Assembly: GCA_910574455.1 (NCBI GenBank)
Contig: CAJSYZ010000011.1
Span: forward strand, 2,774,941-2,838,940
Source: Trichaptum fuscoviolaceum
Lineage: Eukaryota > Basidiomycota > Agaricomycetes > Hymenochaetales > Trichaptaceae
DNA length: 64,000 bases
Direction: 5' to 3'
Positions 50,130-61,518 of this stretch are shown here, piece after piece. The first letter of the stretch is position 1; each line of letters opens with the position of its first letter. The notes under the pieces are model-generated. The model was given only the letters and a program-made list of their open reading frames with translations, was not told the origin of the DNA and did no database searches. The position numbers and the translations under genes were made by a program.

Positions 50130-52019
50130 TTAACAAATGAAACTCGTAGCAACTCCATCTACCATGCTGAGCAACTCATCTAAGGCCTTCTCGTATACTG
50201 AGAACCTATCCAAAAGGTCCTGCGCTATGGTAGGTAAAGTTTCCTCGAAGGAAGGAATAGAAAAAACTTTCTGAATTTTATCATCCTCTCGTTCAGAGGT
50301 AACAACTTCTGTATCAAGACTTGTCTCCGAACTCATCACTGAATCCTTATTAGACTCGACCGATTGCAAAGATGGCATTTGCTCAGGCTGGCTCACAATT
50401 TCTGTTTCCGTAACCCATGAACTAACCATTGTACCACTCGTGAGCCAGCAACTCTCAGCGTGTGGGCCAGAATCGTGCATTCTATCATCTTCAATGGGGT
50501 TGTCAACAATTTGGTCCTCGTCCTTATGCTCCGTCGATATGGCCTGGGATACCAAAGATGCTGGTGGAATATTGCATCTACTGATCTGTGAAGATGCCAG
50601 AGATGGTTCACTACTAGGAGAATGCTCGTTCAGACGTGTTCTCGGAGGAATTATGTGCATTTCTGATCTATCCTCTTCATGCCCAAAGTCCAGGCACGAA
50701 TCTGATGATAGCTCGGTGAGAGGTGAATCGCCGCGATCGCTCATCTCGCGCGGCGACTGCGGAGCTGGGAACGCTGAACTTAATGGTCTGCTGACAAAAT
50801 TCGAGGCCTCGTTTGACATCTGGGTGTTGTCGACCAAAGGTGACAAGCTTGCATCAAGTTCTACCTCTACCACGGCAGAGCTCGTTCCTGAAGTCGGAGA
50901 CTTGCGATCACGAATGTCATGGGGTGCTTGGTTTGATAGCTGGTCTAATGGTGAAGCTGTTGGAGGAGTTGGAGGACCCTGAAGTACTGAAGAAGAAGAA
51001 ACAAAAGTCAAAGGAGATAGAGATTCTGGTGAAGCCGAAGGTGATGGAGTTGGCAACTGCGCACTTCTGTGCTTCATTAGTCTCGATATTGCGAGGGAAG
51101 GTCTTAGGTGATGTACTCACCCAGTGTCGGTGCAGCTCTCTAAAATTGAGATGTGCGTAGGAAGTCTCCTTCCCTGAACGCACGCCCGGATGCATTGAAC
51201 AAAATGCAGTGCATCTGTGATTGGCACGCCAAGCATATCCCCCCACACTCGAGCCATTCCATCCGACGCATCTGGTCTATTCTTGAAGAGTTTACGTAGT
51301 TTAGCTTTGTTTTCGGTGGAGATGGAAGGAAACTCTGTGAATATTGTTTAGACACGACCTAATTTCGGCCTTACTGAATGTACGCACGGTGATCAATTAG
51401 CGATGCCCAATGTTCAGTGGGGTCTGTATTTATACTTGTCTCGTCAAGATATCGAACATATGCAGACAAGTCCTTCTCATCAAGACCCAAGGTGGATGCA
51501 AGTTGCAAAAGTCCTGGGCGATCGCTGAATGCCATGTCGAGGTATAGCTGTTTTATCGCGAGTACCATATCGTTTTTAATCATTGGGAACACTGTTAGCA
51601 ATAAGTCAACAAGTTTATGATGAGGTATACAGGGACTAGGCATACGAATACTTTCTTCAGTACGCTGAGTTCCAGCGGCCTTTTTTCTCCGATAGAGTAA
51701 ATGATTTGCTATAGTGCGCATATTACACTGTGGGTTTCCGACACTCTTGATTGCTTCAAGAATCTCTAGCCGTGCCTCCATATCATTTAGTTTACCCGTT
51801 TGGAGATTGTCTTCAACCCAGTCTACGATAAAATGTCAGAGAATTCGTGGGGCCAAAGAAACAGCTCATACTTCTCAAAATCCTTTGCCCCTCGTTATTT
51901 ATCTTCTGTGATTTTTTGGTTCTCTTTTTTGCGTTGCCAATCTCGCGCTTGTTGGCAGAGATTGGAGCTGGATGAGAGCTATTAGCGGGACAAGCCGAGT
52001 CACTGGGAATATTCGCCAT
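50130..52019 (-). CDS. Unknown protein, paralogue A of a tandem pair (three helical repeats, Ser/Pro linker)
   Basis: I do not recognise the family. The start is MANIPSDSACPANSSH; an upstream in-frame ATG (52049) is possible. A basic patch (KREIGNAKKRTKKSQK) precedes KINNEGQRILRN, where an intron splits the codon, then WVEDNLQTGKLNDMEARLEI. Three helical units of about 50 residues follow. Unit one centres on LEAIKSVGNPQCNMRTIANH with YRRKKA, unit two on FPMIKNDMVLAIKQLYLDMA to LGLDEKDLSAYVRYLDET. Unit three runs from ISTENKAKLRKLFKNRPDAS to WGDMLGVPITDALHFVQCIR. Each has the hydrophobic spacing of a three-helix homeodomain-like fold, but without the WFxNxR recognition helix. Then come ~200 acidic Ser/Pro-rich residues and a conserved end, AQDLLDRFSVYEKALDELLS followed by MVD. 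A nuclear DNA-binding role is inference. Paralogue B follows upstream on the same strand. Confidence 0.7.
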
Positions 52020-53261
52020 CGATACGACACAGGTGCCCTTCAAAACCAACTGTCAGATAATGCAGCCACTATGCGCCGTGCCTGGCGTAGTACACTTCGT
52101 ATATCAAGTGGCCAAAGAGGAGTGATGCAAAAGTGATGTTTGTTGAGGAAGACCACACAGTTACGAGTGCCAGCAAGGAGTCTTGATGAAAGAGTTCGAG
52201 GGGGAAGGGTTCATAACTGTCTTCAGAACCCGGGTTATGTAAGTACAAAAGGAATGCTTGAGAAAGTATGAGTTGAAAATTGAACAGAAGATGACTGAGT
52301 CTATTCTTAGCTATACTATAGAATGAGATGCGAAGCAGACTCAGGTCTTTTGGCCGAAGCCGTTCAGAACCTCGGATCAGTCAGACAGTATCTCATTCTG
52401 TCCACTTCCCATGCGATATATAGTGATTTACGAGCAAGGTCGGGATTCATGGTCGAGAAAGAAGGATCATGGTTGTCAAAGGAGAACGAGAGTGATTGGC
52501 GTTGATCGATATGCGGAGATAACGGGGATGCTATATTATGTCATCCCATCCTGCCAGTGAGCCACTGGCGGCTTCTAGCAACTTGAAATCGGGTGCACAC
52601 CAGCCAGCTGCGGCAGGAGTCGTAGGGACAAGTGTTCATATTCACTGTACTAGGCACCGGTTAAAACTAGGACTTACCCTTGGTTCTAAGTCAGGCACTC
52701 AGTTAGGACCTACTTTCTTGGTGCACCTGAGGGACTGCTTAGGGCATCGACAATCGCTCGTTGCACAGATAAAGCGATGCCGGGCATGTTGCTGATGAAT
52801 GACTCTCACTGAAAAAGCCCCAATAATCGGCAACTGAAGAATGTATGATCCCTAAGATAAGTGTGGCACTCGTATTGGCAAAAGAGTTTACAACTTGAAG
52901 ACATTCGCCTTTACGCCGAGGATATCTGGTCTTCAACCGCGACATCACTACTGATTGTAAAAAATACATGGTCCATCGCAATAATATCTAGAGACTGATC
53001 TATTATACATATCTAAATTAAAATGAAAAAGTGAATCCTGGATCTGGGTACCACGCCAATCTGATGCTACGGAAAAGGTTTGTATTCTACAAATAACAGT
53101 GCTTGACGCATTTGAAGTATATGGAAGCATAATTGTTGAGTTGAAGGTCAGTGTACGAGAAAATATACATATAAAAAGGAGTCAGCTGAACGAAGGCAAT
53201 AAAGAGAGATGTAAAGCGAGCGTAAAATACAGTGAAAAAATGGCAAAGGCAGCTAGCAGAC
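52020..53261. other. Intergenic region between the tandem paralogues
   Basis: About 1.2 kb between the start of paralogue A and the stop of paralogue B. It holds paralogue A's promoter. The 85-codon frame at 52538-52795 (+) has no support from composition or splicing. Confidence 0.4.
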
Positions 53262-55074
53262 TTATCCGATGGACTCTGAAGCAGCACAATCTACCATGGC
53301 GAGTAAGTCGTCCAAAGCCCCTTCGTAAAGTGTGATATTATCGAGTAGTTCTTGAGCTGTAGTAGGCGAAGACAATTTGAAGAAGGGTGTTGGATGTAGC
53401 GAGGCAGAAATCTGATGAATATGTGGGTTCCAGGAATTATGAGCTTCCCGGTCGACAACTACCGTGCTCGATGGCGTTGGTAGTGTTTCGACGGCAAGAG
53501 TAGTCGTTAGGTTTGGAGTTGGAAAATGAGAACCGGCGTAGAAATCAGTAGCGCTCATGTCAATGTCATTATCGTGGTCATTCGCAAGCTGGTCCTCCTC
53601 CATGATATCTGTGCTTCTTGATGTCGTCAAAGATATGGCAGGGGATGGTGAGGTTGCGCGAGAATTTATCCGCGAGGAGCTAGTGGTATCCGTGACCAAA
53701 CGCGTTATTGGAGGAATGCTATGCGCTCTTGATTCTCTCTTCTCTAGGCTCAAGTCGAGGTCTAAATCTTGTCTTCCGACGATAGGAGGTCCATTTGTTC
53801 CAGGCGATTGTGAAACCATCGCCACGGAGCTAGATACCCCAATATTGGTAGACTTTATCGGCATGCAATATCCATCAACCAAAGGGGACGGACTTCTTTG
53901 GGGAATCACTGCCGCACGATGTGCCGGGGTTAGCTCTGGGGATGGTAGGAATGAAATAGAGTCGCCTCTGTTCGATTCATAAGGTGATGCCACTGAAGGG
54001 AGAATAAGCCCTTTATCATTTGGTGAACACTTGAAAAGCGACGGAGAGAGTGGTTCTGGCGAAGCTGAAAGTGACGGAGTCGGCAAATGCGCACTTCTAA
54101 GCGGTGTCAGTTTCGAGCGCTTTAGGAAACATGCTAGTTAATGGCTTACCCAATCAGAGCATTAGAATCTGGTATTGAAATGGATCCAGTATTCTTTCTC
54201 TTTCTCGCATGCGCCCGAAGGCAGTGTACATATAGGACCGCATCCAAAGGATTCACGCCAATCTGTTTCCCCCAAAACTGTGCTATATCGGATGAGGCAT
54301 CCGGCCTAAGTCTATAAAGCGTGTGTATTTTATTCTTATTTTCCGCAGAAATTGAGGGGAGTACTGTGAAAAATATGTCAGACATTTCGTAGTTGCTCTG
54401 CGAAAGCACTCACGACGTTCGAATGCTGGTACCTGACGTTCAGCGGAATTCGTAGCTTTATTTGTTTCATCAAGATACTGAACATACGCGAATAATTCTT
54501 TCTGGTGAAGGGTTAAGTCGATAATATACCCCGAGATGTTTGTTCTATCCATACTATGGAGCCATTTGATCGCGGATAATATCTCTTTGCTTATAGTTGG
54601 AAACACTGTATCCGCAACATCAGTAGCTTCACAGAAAATTTGTTACATGTGGCCTACATATCTCTTCTTCTGCCGTGAACTCAGTCTTGGAGACCTTGGT
54701 AACCCGTGGTGTTGAAATGTTTCGCCTAAGCAGAAAGCTTGACAAATTGTTGAGTTTATAATGAGAGTTTCCAACGGCCTTGACAGCTTCAACTATAGCT
54801 TTCCGTTCATGTACATCATAGAGTTGCCCTGTATGAAGATTTTCTTGAATCCATTCTAAGAGAGAGAGTATTATGTGAGGATGATGATCGGTGGAGAGAA
54901 ATTATTGATGAAGTAAGAGCTCTCACTGTCTAAAATTCGAGTCCCTTCCGCATTTATGTATTTGTGCCGAACCTTCCTCTTCTCGTCGTTTTGACTCGTA
55001 GCACTGGCGGAGTCTTTTGAAGCAGAGCAAGAGCCAGAAGCACTTCCATTCGAGCTACTAGCAACAGAATTCAT
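53262..55074 (-). CDS. Unknown protein, paralogue B of the tandem pair
   Basis: Same plan as its neighbour. The start is MNSVASSSNGSASGSCSASK, followed by a basic KRKVRHKYINAEGTRILD. An intron sits in the same place and phase as in paralogue A, then KWIQENLHTGQLYDVHERKA. Unit one is VEAVKAVGNSHYKLNNLSSF with LLRR, unit two is FPTISKEILSAIKWLHSMDR to LTLHQKELFAYVQYLDET. Unit three is LPSISAENKNKIHTLYRLRP with DASSDIAQFWGKQIGVNPLD, ending YVHCLRAHARKRK. Here the basic end of unit three (RAHARKRK) looks more like a DNA-contact helix than in A. A Ser/Pro linker beginning LPTPSLSASPEPLSPS matches LPTPSPSASPESLSPL of A. The C-terminal block TAQELLDNITLYEGALDDLL with AMVD is well conserved. Unit two is shorter at its start than in A: its exon boundary (54655-54605) uses a GTAGGC donor and is uncertain. 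Confidence 0.7.
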
Positions 55075-55898
55075 TGAGAATAGATGGACGCTGGTTGCGG
55101 ATGCTAATCAGAGCCACCTATCGTGTATTTATGTTGCAGCCAGCACCTTCAGAAGGTTAAGCATAAATACAAATTCACTCTTCCGCACTGCCTTCAAGTT
55201 GCTATATGCAGACCAGATATTGCCGGTATCCGGGTTTAACTGATAGAGTATCAGATGGATTATCAGATGACTATGAAAAAGCCAGAATAAAAAAAGCAAT
55301 CAAATTCTTGAAGACAAGAGTACAGTCTGCCAGCAGATGACCTGCAGAGTGTTGGTGGCAGAAAAAGGGGTGGGGCCTATAATTGACAGATCTCGCGTCT
55401 CCTCAAATACTAAATGGAAAGGTGTACAAATAAATGCAAACACCCTGAGATTTGAGACATCTGAACATTCTGAAGCCTTCCATATTTCATTCATATGGGC
55501 GACGTGGAGTCCTCATGCTTGCCTCATGGTTATATGTAGTGTTTAGATTGAAATCGGCATCAAACGTCAGTCATGGCGCAAGGAGAATAGTGGCGTTGGC
55601 GTGTATTCATTTTGTAAGAACTGGGTAAATGCAAGCGAGGACCCCTGGAAGCTTAAGCTAGTAGGACCCGCGCACCTTTTTGGATAAGATAATCAACATT
55701 TACCCCTATTTGGGCTATGGAATCTACATTCAAGTAACCGATGGCCCGAAACTTATATCCAGCGAAAGACTGAAGTCAGAATAATTCAGTGTAACTAGCG
55801 CCGTGGGGGAGGGGGGTAGTATAGTATTCGGATACCTACAAATACAGTAGAACACAGTATCCCATCCGGTGAAAAACCCTGCATTGGATAAAGCCTTA
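55075..55898. other. Upstream region of paralogue B, including a TTA-flanked insertion site
   Basis: No exon is supported. Two G-rich runs lie near 55806-55820. The 3' edge borders the inverted-repeat element; a TTA triplet at 55896-55898 matches one after the element. Confidence 0.4.
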
Positions 55899-56377
55899 GG
55901 CTGCGCTCGGATCCGTTGCTAGACGTATTAGCAACGACTCCTGTTGCTTCGCCGGGGGTCTCCGGAAGTGCTCCGGAGTTTCTCGTAGCAACAAGTTATT
56001 GCTCCGGTAATGCTCCGAGAATGGCAGTCACATATGTCACGGAGCTTGGTTTCATCTTGAATTTTATTTCTTAATTTTAGGGTACTATAATTTGGTTTCT
56101 AAGCTTCTATAGTATATTGGTTACATCATTTAATACATATATATAAGAAATCTTAAGAGTTTGCTTTAAGAATGATCTGCAAGAAGACAGCATATAACCA
56201 GTCACTCATTTCTAGAAGTGGAATGTCCGAGCCCGAGAATGTCACATTCTAGCAATTACATCATAGCAACAGTGCACCGAGCACCTTTCTCCTCAAGCAA
56301 CAATTCCCACGACCCCCCCCCAAGCAACGGATTGCCTTATAAGGATATCGTTGGTACATGGAGCAACGGATCCGAGC
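55899..56377. mobile_element. MITE-like non-autonomous DNA element
   Basis: The 16-base sequence GCTCGGATCCGTTGCT at 55905-55920 is repeated perfectly in inverse at 56362-56377. A TTA triplet flanks both sides (55896-55898 and 56378-56380). Inside both ends, AGCAAC hexamers occur several times on either strand: at least four near the left end and three near the right. No transposase frame fits in the ~480 bases. The TTA flank and GGCTGCG start at the left end recall PIF/Harbinger-type elements, but the right outer end lacks the matching GCAGCC, so the exact border is unclear. Confidence 0.65.
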
Positions 56378-56842
56378 TTAGAGCTTGGCAACTTGAAACC
56401 GGGAGGGTCCGGTATAGTTAACAAGTTTTCTGAGCTTGTATCTAAGCCGTCATTCTCAGATGGGCTGGGGTGGACCCAGTGTGATCAGATCCCTCCCTAT
56501 CGAGAAAAAAGGGTCCTTCATCTTTACACAGTTGATAGGAAACTGCTGTACTAAGTAGTTGCCAATTGGCAATAAGTTTGCTTCGAAATATCCGGATAAG
56601 CCCCCTCACGGAGACTTTTAGTACATAAGACCTTCCGGGGTCCCAAAAGACGACAAATTTGACCACTAGCAGGCACTGGCATGTATGTACATGTAGTAAT
56701 CACGTAGTACATAATCCAAATGATGACATAAAGTCAGCTTGCCAAGTTTGGATCCATCATTTCAAACTTTTCGTCACTTTCTAACTTTTAACAGTCACCA
56801 GCACGACCATTACATCCTTAGCCCTGGCTGGCAGACGACGCA
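56378..56842. promoter_or_regulatory. Upstream region of KRI1
   Basis: Contains the promoter of KRI1 directly next to the MITE-like element. A CT-rich run precedes the start codon (56790-56842). No gene is seen. Confidence 0.4.
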
Positions 56843-59350
56843 ATGTTGTCAGACACCGACTCTGACAATGAAAGCGTCCATCAAATAACAATAAATGAGC
56901 ATTTTGCCAAAGCCTATGCTCGCAAGAAGGAGCGGGAGGAGCTTTCGAAGTGTATGTTATACCGCATTCAACTTGCAGTTTATACTTACAAGGTATTACT
57001 ATATTGAAACATTAGTGAAGGAAAAATATGGCTCGGATGCTGAAGATGCTCCTGATGAGACTGATGACTCAGAGGAAGACACTACTGAGGATGAGGAAGG
57101 CGAAGAGCTCACACCGGCCATGGATGCTGCTATTCTACGCACCCTTGCGCGCATAAAAGGAAAGGACCCAGCGATATACGATACCTCAAAGGATGTCTTT
57201 GAAGGTTTGTTTAAAAGTCTATAATATGGAGGGTAGTTAGCGAGCTGAAAACAGAGGAACAACAGAAAGTTGGAACCGTTGCAGCGTCGGCCTTGAACAG
57301 AAGGAATAAGGACAAGGTTGGGTTTATCCTTACTTCAAATTAGCACATCTGCTCAGCCTCAGCAATTCATAGTCAAGGCCACTACTAATGAAGCAGCACG
57401 TCCTTAACTCTGTCTTACGTTCATCCCGCTCACCGTCTCCCGAATCAAACGTGCCTACTCATGTGCATGAGCAAGCTGCACTTCGAAAGGAGACTATCAC
57501 AGCTTTTCACACAGCTGTGCCTAGCGGCGAAGCGAGTGAGGACGAGGATGATATTCTTATACCACGCGAGAAAACGAAGGATGAAATCGAGGAAGAGGAA
57601 GAGGAATATCGAGAATTTCTCAAGAGCCAAGTCGGGCAAGATATCGGCAAACTCATCGAAGTAGATGAAAGCGCTCCGAGTGGCACGATGATCGAGGAGC
57701 AGACTACTGAGGGGATGCAAGAGGATGCAGCGGTCAAAGACAAGAGGAAGAGAGGGAAGAAAGGGAATGTCGGAAAACCGAAGGAAGAAGATCACGAATT
57801 CTTAATGAAGTGAGTGGCAATATTATTTCCACGCTCTGTCGTTCATAGTATACCATTACACTCATAGCTACATCTTGAATCGCGGTTGGATAGATCGCTC
57901 TGCAAAACGCATCCCAACGTATCACGAAGTGACTAGCTCGAAGATCAAGAAGGGCAAAAAATCGAAAGACATTGATGACCCCGGATATGTCGAAATAATT
58001 GGAGGCTCAAACAACGGTAGCGATGTGGGTAGTGGTAGCGATAGACCTGATGATCTGGATGATGATGAATTCGACGAGATCGCGGACAACTTCGAGTCTT
58101 CGTATAACTTCCGCTTTGAGGAACCGTGAGTCTTTTAACTGCTCAATACTTACATATCTAAACATCATCTCTTATGCCATTAAGTGATGCCGCCATAATC
58201 CCTGCGCACCCTCGTAACATCGCGACTACTGTGCGCCGAGAAGAAAATACTCGAAAGGCTGCGCGTGAACGAAAGAAAACCCGTGAGGAAGAGAAGCTGC
58301 TACAAAAAAGAGAAGAAGTGAAGAGATTGAAAGCACTGAAGATGAAAGAAATCCGTGAAAAACTTGAACGTATCGGAAGGGAAGGTGGGAAGAGCGCTGA
58401 TGACGAAGGTATGAAATCAATCCGCTGTTAATACATGACCTTGCCTTTCTATCGACCGCCCATCGCCGAACTAATGCCCTTATAACTCAGCACTTGCGCA
58501 ACTCGACCTTGATGGGGATTGGGACCCGGATGCCCATGATCGACAAATGGCAGGCATCTACGGAGACGACACTGTGTCTGGAGATGAAGTTACCGCGGAA
58601 AGGCCTTTATGGGACGATGATATCGATATTGCGGATATTATCCCGGCTGACTCGGAAGTTACCAGGAAAAAGAAGAGGGACAAGAAGAAAAAGAAGAAGG
58701 CAGTGGAAGATGAGGAGGAGGGCGTGGATGTGGATGACATGGATGTGGATGTGCTCGCAGCAGAAGCTGAATCAAGCAAAGGGAAGAAGCGAAAACTTGC
58801 GGATGAGGACCTTGATGAGCTTTACGCCCTTGACTTCAACTCCATGGTGGGAGATATGCCGACACGCTTCAAATACATGCCTGTCCTCCCTCAATCCTAT
58901 GGCCTTACACCCACCGAGATTCTTCTTGCCGATGACAGCGAGCTCAACGAGTACGTTGGTTTGCGGAAGGTCGCTGCGCCTTACCGGAAGGATAAGGGTC
59001 GAACGTGGGATGCAAACAGAGCAGAGAAGCTTACTGAGCTAAGAAAGAAAGTGGGTGAGCGGATAGGGAGGGGCGAAGGAGTGCTTGATTCCAGCGCAGG
59101 TGACGCAAAGAAGAAGAGGAAAGGGAAGAAAGAACGTCAAAAAGAGAAATTACTTGTAACATCGACGACAGCGGGCGACAATGTCGTTGATCGTTCGCCG
59201 TTCTCTTTGGAACAGGAAGACGGGTATAGTGTACCGCCTTTGGAGGGTAGCCACAACGCGGATATTGGGACGAGCGCTGACGACAATCGACGCAGCAAAA
59301 AGCGGAAAAGAAAGCATAACAAGATCGTTGATGCGCAGGAGGCGAACTAG
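56843..59350 (+). CDS. KRI1: KRI1-type nucleolar ribosome-biogenesis protein
   Basis: Needed for 40S subunit maturation; partner of Krr1 in yeast. The start is MLSDTDSDNESVHQITINEH with FAKAYARKKEREE, the family's N-terminal signature. Next come an acidic stretch (DETDDSEEDTTEDEEGEELT) and PAMDAAILRTLARIKGKDPA with IYDTSKDVF, the KRI1 core. After several introns, ARPVLNSVLRSS and EEEEEYREFLKSQVG lead to the FLMNYILNRGWID box and YHEVTSSKIKK. SSYNFRFEEPDA with RNIATTVRREENTRKA and a long charged helix follow. LDLDGDWDPDAHDRQMAGIY, WDDDIDIADI and the C-terminal LYALDFNSMVGDMPTRFKYM with VGLRKVAAPYRKDKG complete the match. About eight exons, with small introns. The tail is very Lys/Arg-rich (nucleolar). 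Confidence 0.95.
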
Positions 59351-59966
59351 GACTTTAGAGGTGATGGTTCATTCGATCATTTTAACACAGCCGATAGTTC
59401 ATTCACATACATCTAGTTTTTTCTATCGTAGTGATCTTGTATTTGCTTATTGAAGCACTTGGGACATGGCATTATGTATAGTCACTCTTTTTCATCGCCA
59501 TAACGAATTTGGTTTTCAGGAAAGCATTTTTAGTGTTCGAATCGATCATGATCGAACAAGCTAGGCGTGATTTTGAAGATGCTCGCTCGGTGATGGGCCA
59601 TGGTTGACGAACGCCGACAGGTCGAATCCTACTTCCGCATTTGCTATTGAGGGCCGTCCATCTCACTTCGTGCAACTTACCTTAGAAGCGACCTGAATGA
59701 TTCCTCACCGGCATCTAATCATTGAAGTGCGTGCCTCGAGATGATGCACCTCCGTCATTCGCATATGATGAAGGACCTTCAAACATTTTTGCGATTCTCA
59801 TATGCCTTAGACGACGAAGCGCTTCTCCGAGTTTGTTCTCACTCGAGGCCGACAAGTAGCACCAGCCATGATAGGAATTTCTGCGTCGTCCGCATGCGGG
59901 ATTGCTCTCTGGCTTTAAATAAATAGTCGGCATTGAGGACAGCTCCTCAGCTACATCCTTCACAAG
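59351..59966. promoter_or_regulatory. Upstream region of the subtilase gene
   Basis: Spacer after KRI1. A TATA-like tract, TTTAAATAAATA at 59914-59925, lies about 45 bases before the protease start codon. No gene is seen; the 82-codon frame at 59715-59963 (-) is unsupported. Confidence 0.45.
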
Positions 59967-61518
59967 ATGTTTAGAATGCGCTCAATTCCTCTTGCGATAC
60001 TTTTAAGTGCCGCGATCTCCCTTGCTTCACCTCACCACTTTTCGAACGACGTTGCGCCGTTATACATCCCTGATGTTTCGCCGAGCAAGGTCGTTCCCAA
60101 CTCGTATATCGTCATGTTCAAGGATGATGTCAAGACCGACTCCATCGACTCTCACGTTGAGTTAGTCAAGGTCGTGAACGGCGCATCACCTCTTCATGGC
60201 ACAGAAAGCGGTTTGAAGCATGTATGGAACAGTGATGTTGCCAAAGGCTATTCTGGCACCTTTTCGGAGAATGTTATCGAGATGATCCGCCGTCAGCCTG
60301 AGGTCGCCTACATCGAACTCGAACAAGTCGTGTATGCCCACGAAGTACAAAAGCAAGCCCCTTGGGTAAGCACGTATGCCAATCAAAGCATCCTTCCTAC
60401 TGACTTATAAAATACAAAATACTTAGGGCCTTGCGCGCATTTCCCAGCATGAGAAAGTTTTCCTCTTCGGCAACTATGAATATGTGGAGAACCGCGGCGA
60501 AGGCGTGATGGCCTATGTCCTCGATACTGGTGTGCTTGTCAACCACACTGACTTCGAAGGTCGTGCGCGCTGGGGAACGACCATCCCTAAGGATGTGGAT
60601 TGGGACCGCAGCGGGCATGGCACTCATGTAGCTGGGACAATCGCGTCCAAAACGTATGGTGTGGCAAAGCATGCCAACATCACCGCCGTGAAGGTACTCT
60701 ATACGGAAACGCAAGGCGCTCTCGGTGATGTTATCACAGGTATCATATGGGCTGTCAACGATACCGCACGTCTCAAGGATGCCGCTACTGCCGAGCTGCA
60801 GGCGACTGGGAAGACCAGCTACAAAGGATCCGTTATAAACTTGTCCCTCGGCACCCCAAGGGTGAGCCTGGCACTGAACAACGCAACGGAGAAGGCCGTT
60901 CAAGCAGGAGTCCACGTCGTTGTCTCCGCAGGCAATGAGCACCACGATGCATGCCAAAACTCCCCTGCGTCTGCTCCTTCACCATTGACTGTCGGTGCGT
61001 CGTCCACGAACGACGAGCAGTTTTTCATCAGCAATTACGGAAAATGTGTCGATGTGTTTGCGCCTGGTGAAGAGATCAAGAGTACCTCCAGAAATGGCGG
61101 AGCAGAAGAAAGGGATGGTACGAGTATGGCGGCTCCGCATGTAGCGGGACTCATTGCGTACTTCCTTTCGATTTATCCCCACGAAACATTTAACCCGGTA
61201 TTCGAGTCGACTCATCACTCGAAGGTAGCCAACGCACCTAGTCTCGTTCATGCATACACTGTGGCCTACAATGCTCTTCCGGAATGGGTTTCTCGTTCTC
61301 TTCCTTCCCCACTGCTGTTCAAGACGAATAGACTTGAAGGAGGATTGTCAAAGACGTTGACACCCGCCGAAATGAAGAAAGCTATCATCGACTTATCTAC
61401 GAAGAATGCCCTCTCGAGCGTTGAGGAGGGAACCCCGAATCTGCTAGTATTCAATAACGCAACGAAGTCTACGAACGAATGGATGAATAGGTGGCCAGAT
61501 ATGAAAACAGTCTTTTAA
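59967..61518 (+). CDS. Subtilisin-like serine protease (proteinase K/cerevisin group) with propeptide
   Basis: Endopeptidase of family S8. MFRMRSIPLAILLSAAISLA is a signal peptide. The I9 propeptide inhibitor runs from VPNSYIVMFKDDVKTDSIDS to VAYIELEQVVYAHE. One 60-nt intron follows the APW at its end. The mature part has GLARISQHEK, the Asp box YVLDTGVLVNHTDFEG, the His box SGHGTHVAGTIA and VINLSLGTPRVSLALN. VVVSAGNEHHDACQNSPASA carries the oxyanion Asn and a cysteine, and the Ser box is GTSMAAPHVAG. All catalytic residues are present. A C-terminal extension of about 120 residues (from LPEWVSRSLPSPLLF) is more like vacuolar cerevisin-type enzymes than secreted proteinase K, so vacuolar or secreted are both possible. 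It is not followed by a membrane anchor. Confidence 0.95.

Noticed and set aside
50130..55074. A-type mating locus, because of two adjacent, divergent-sequence nuclear proteins with homeodomain-like spacing
   Set aside because: Neither has the homeodomain recognition helix, both genes run in the same direction, and the usual neighbour, mitochondrial intermediate peptidase, is absent from the window.
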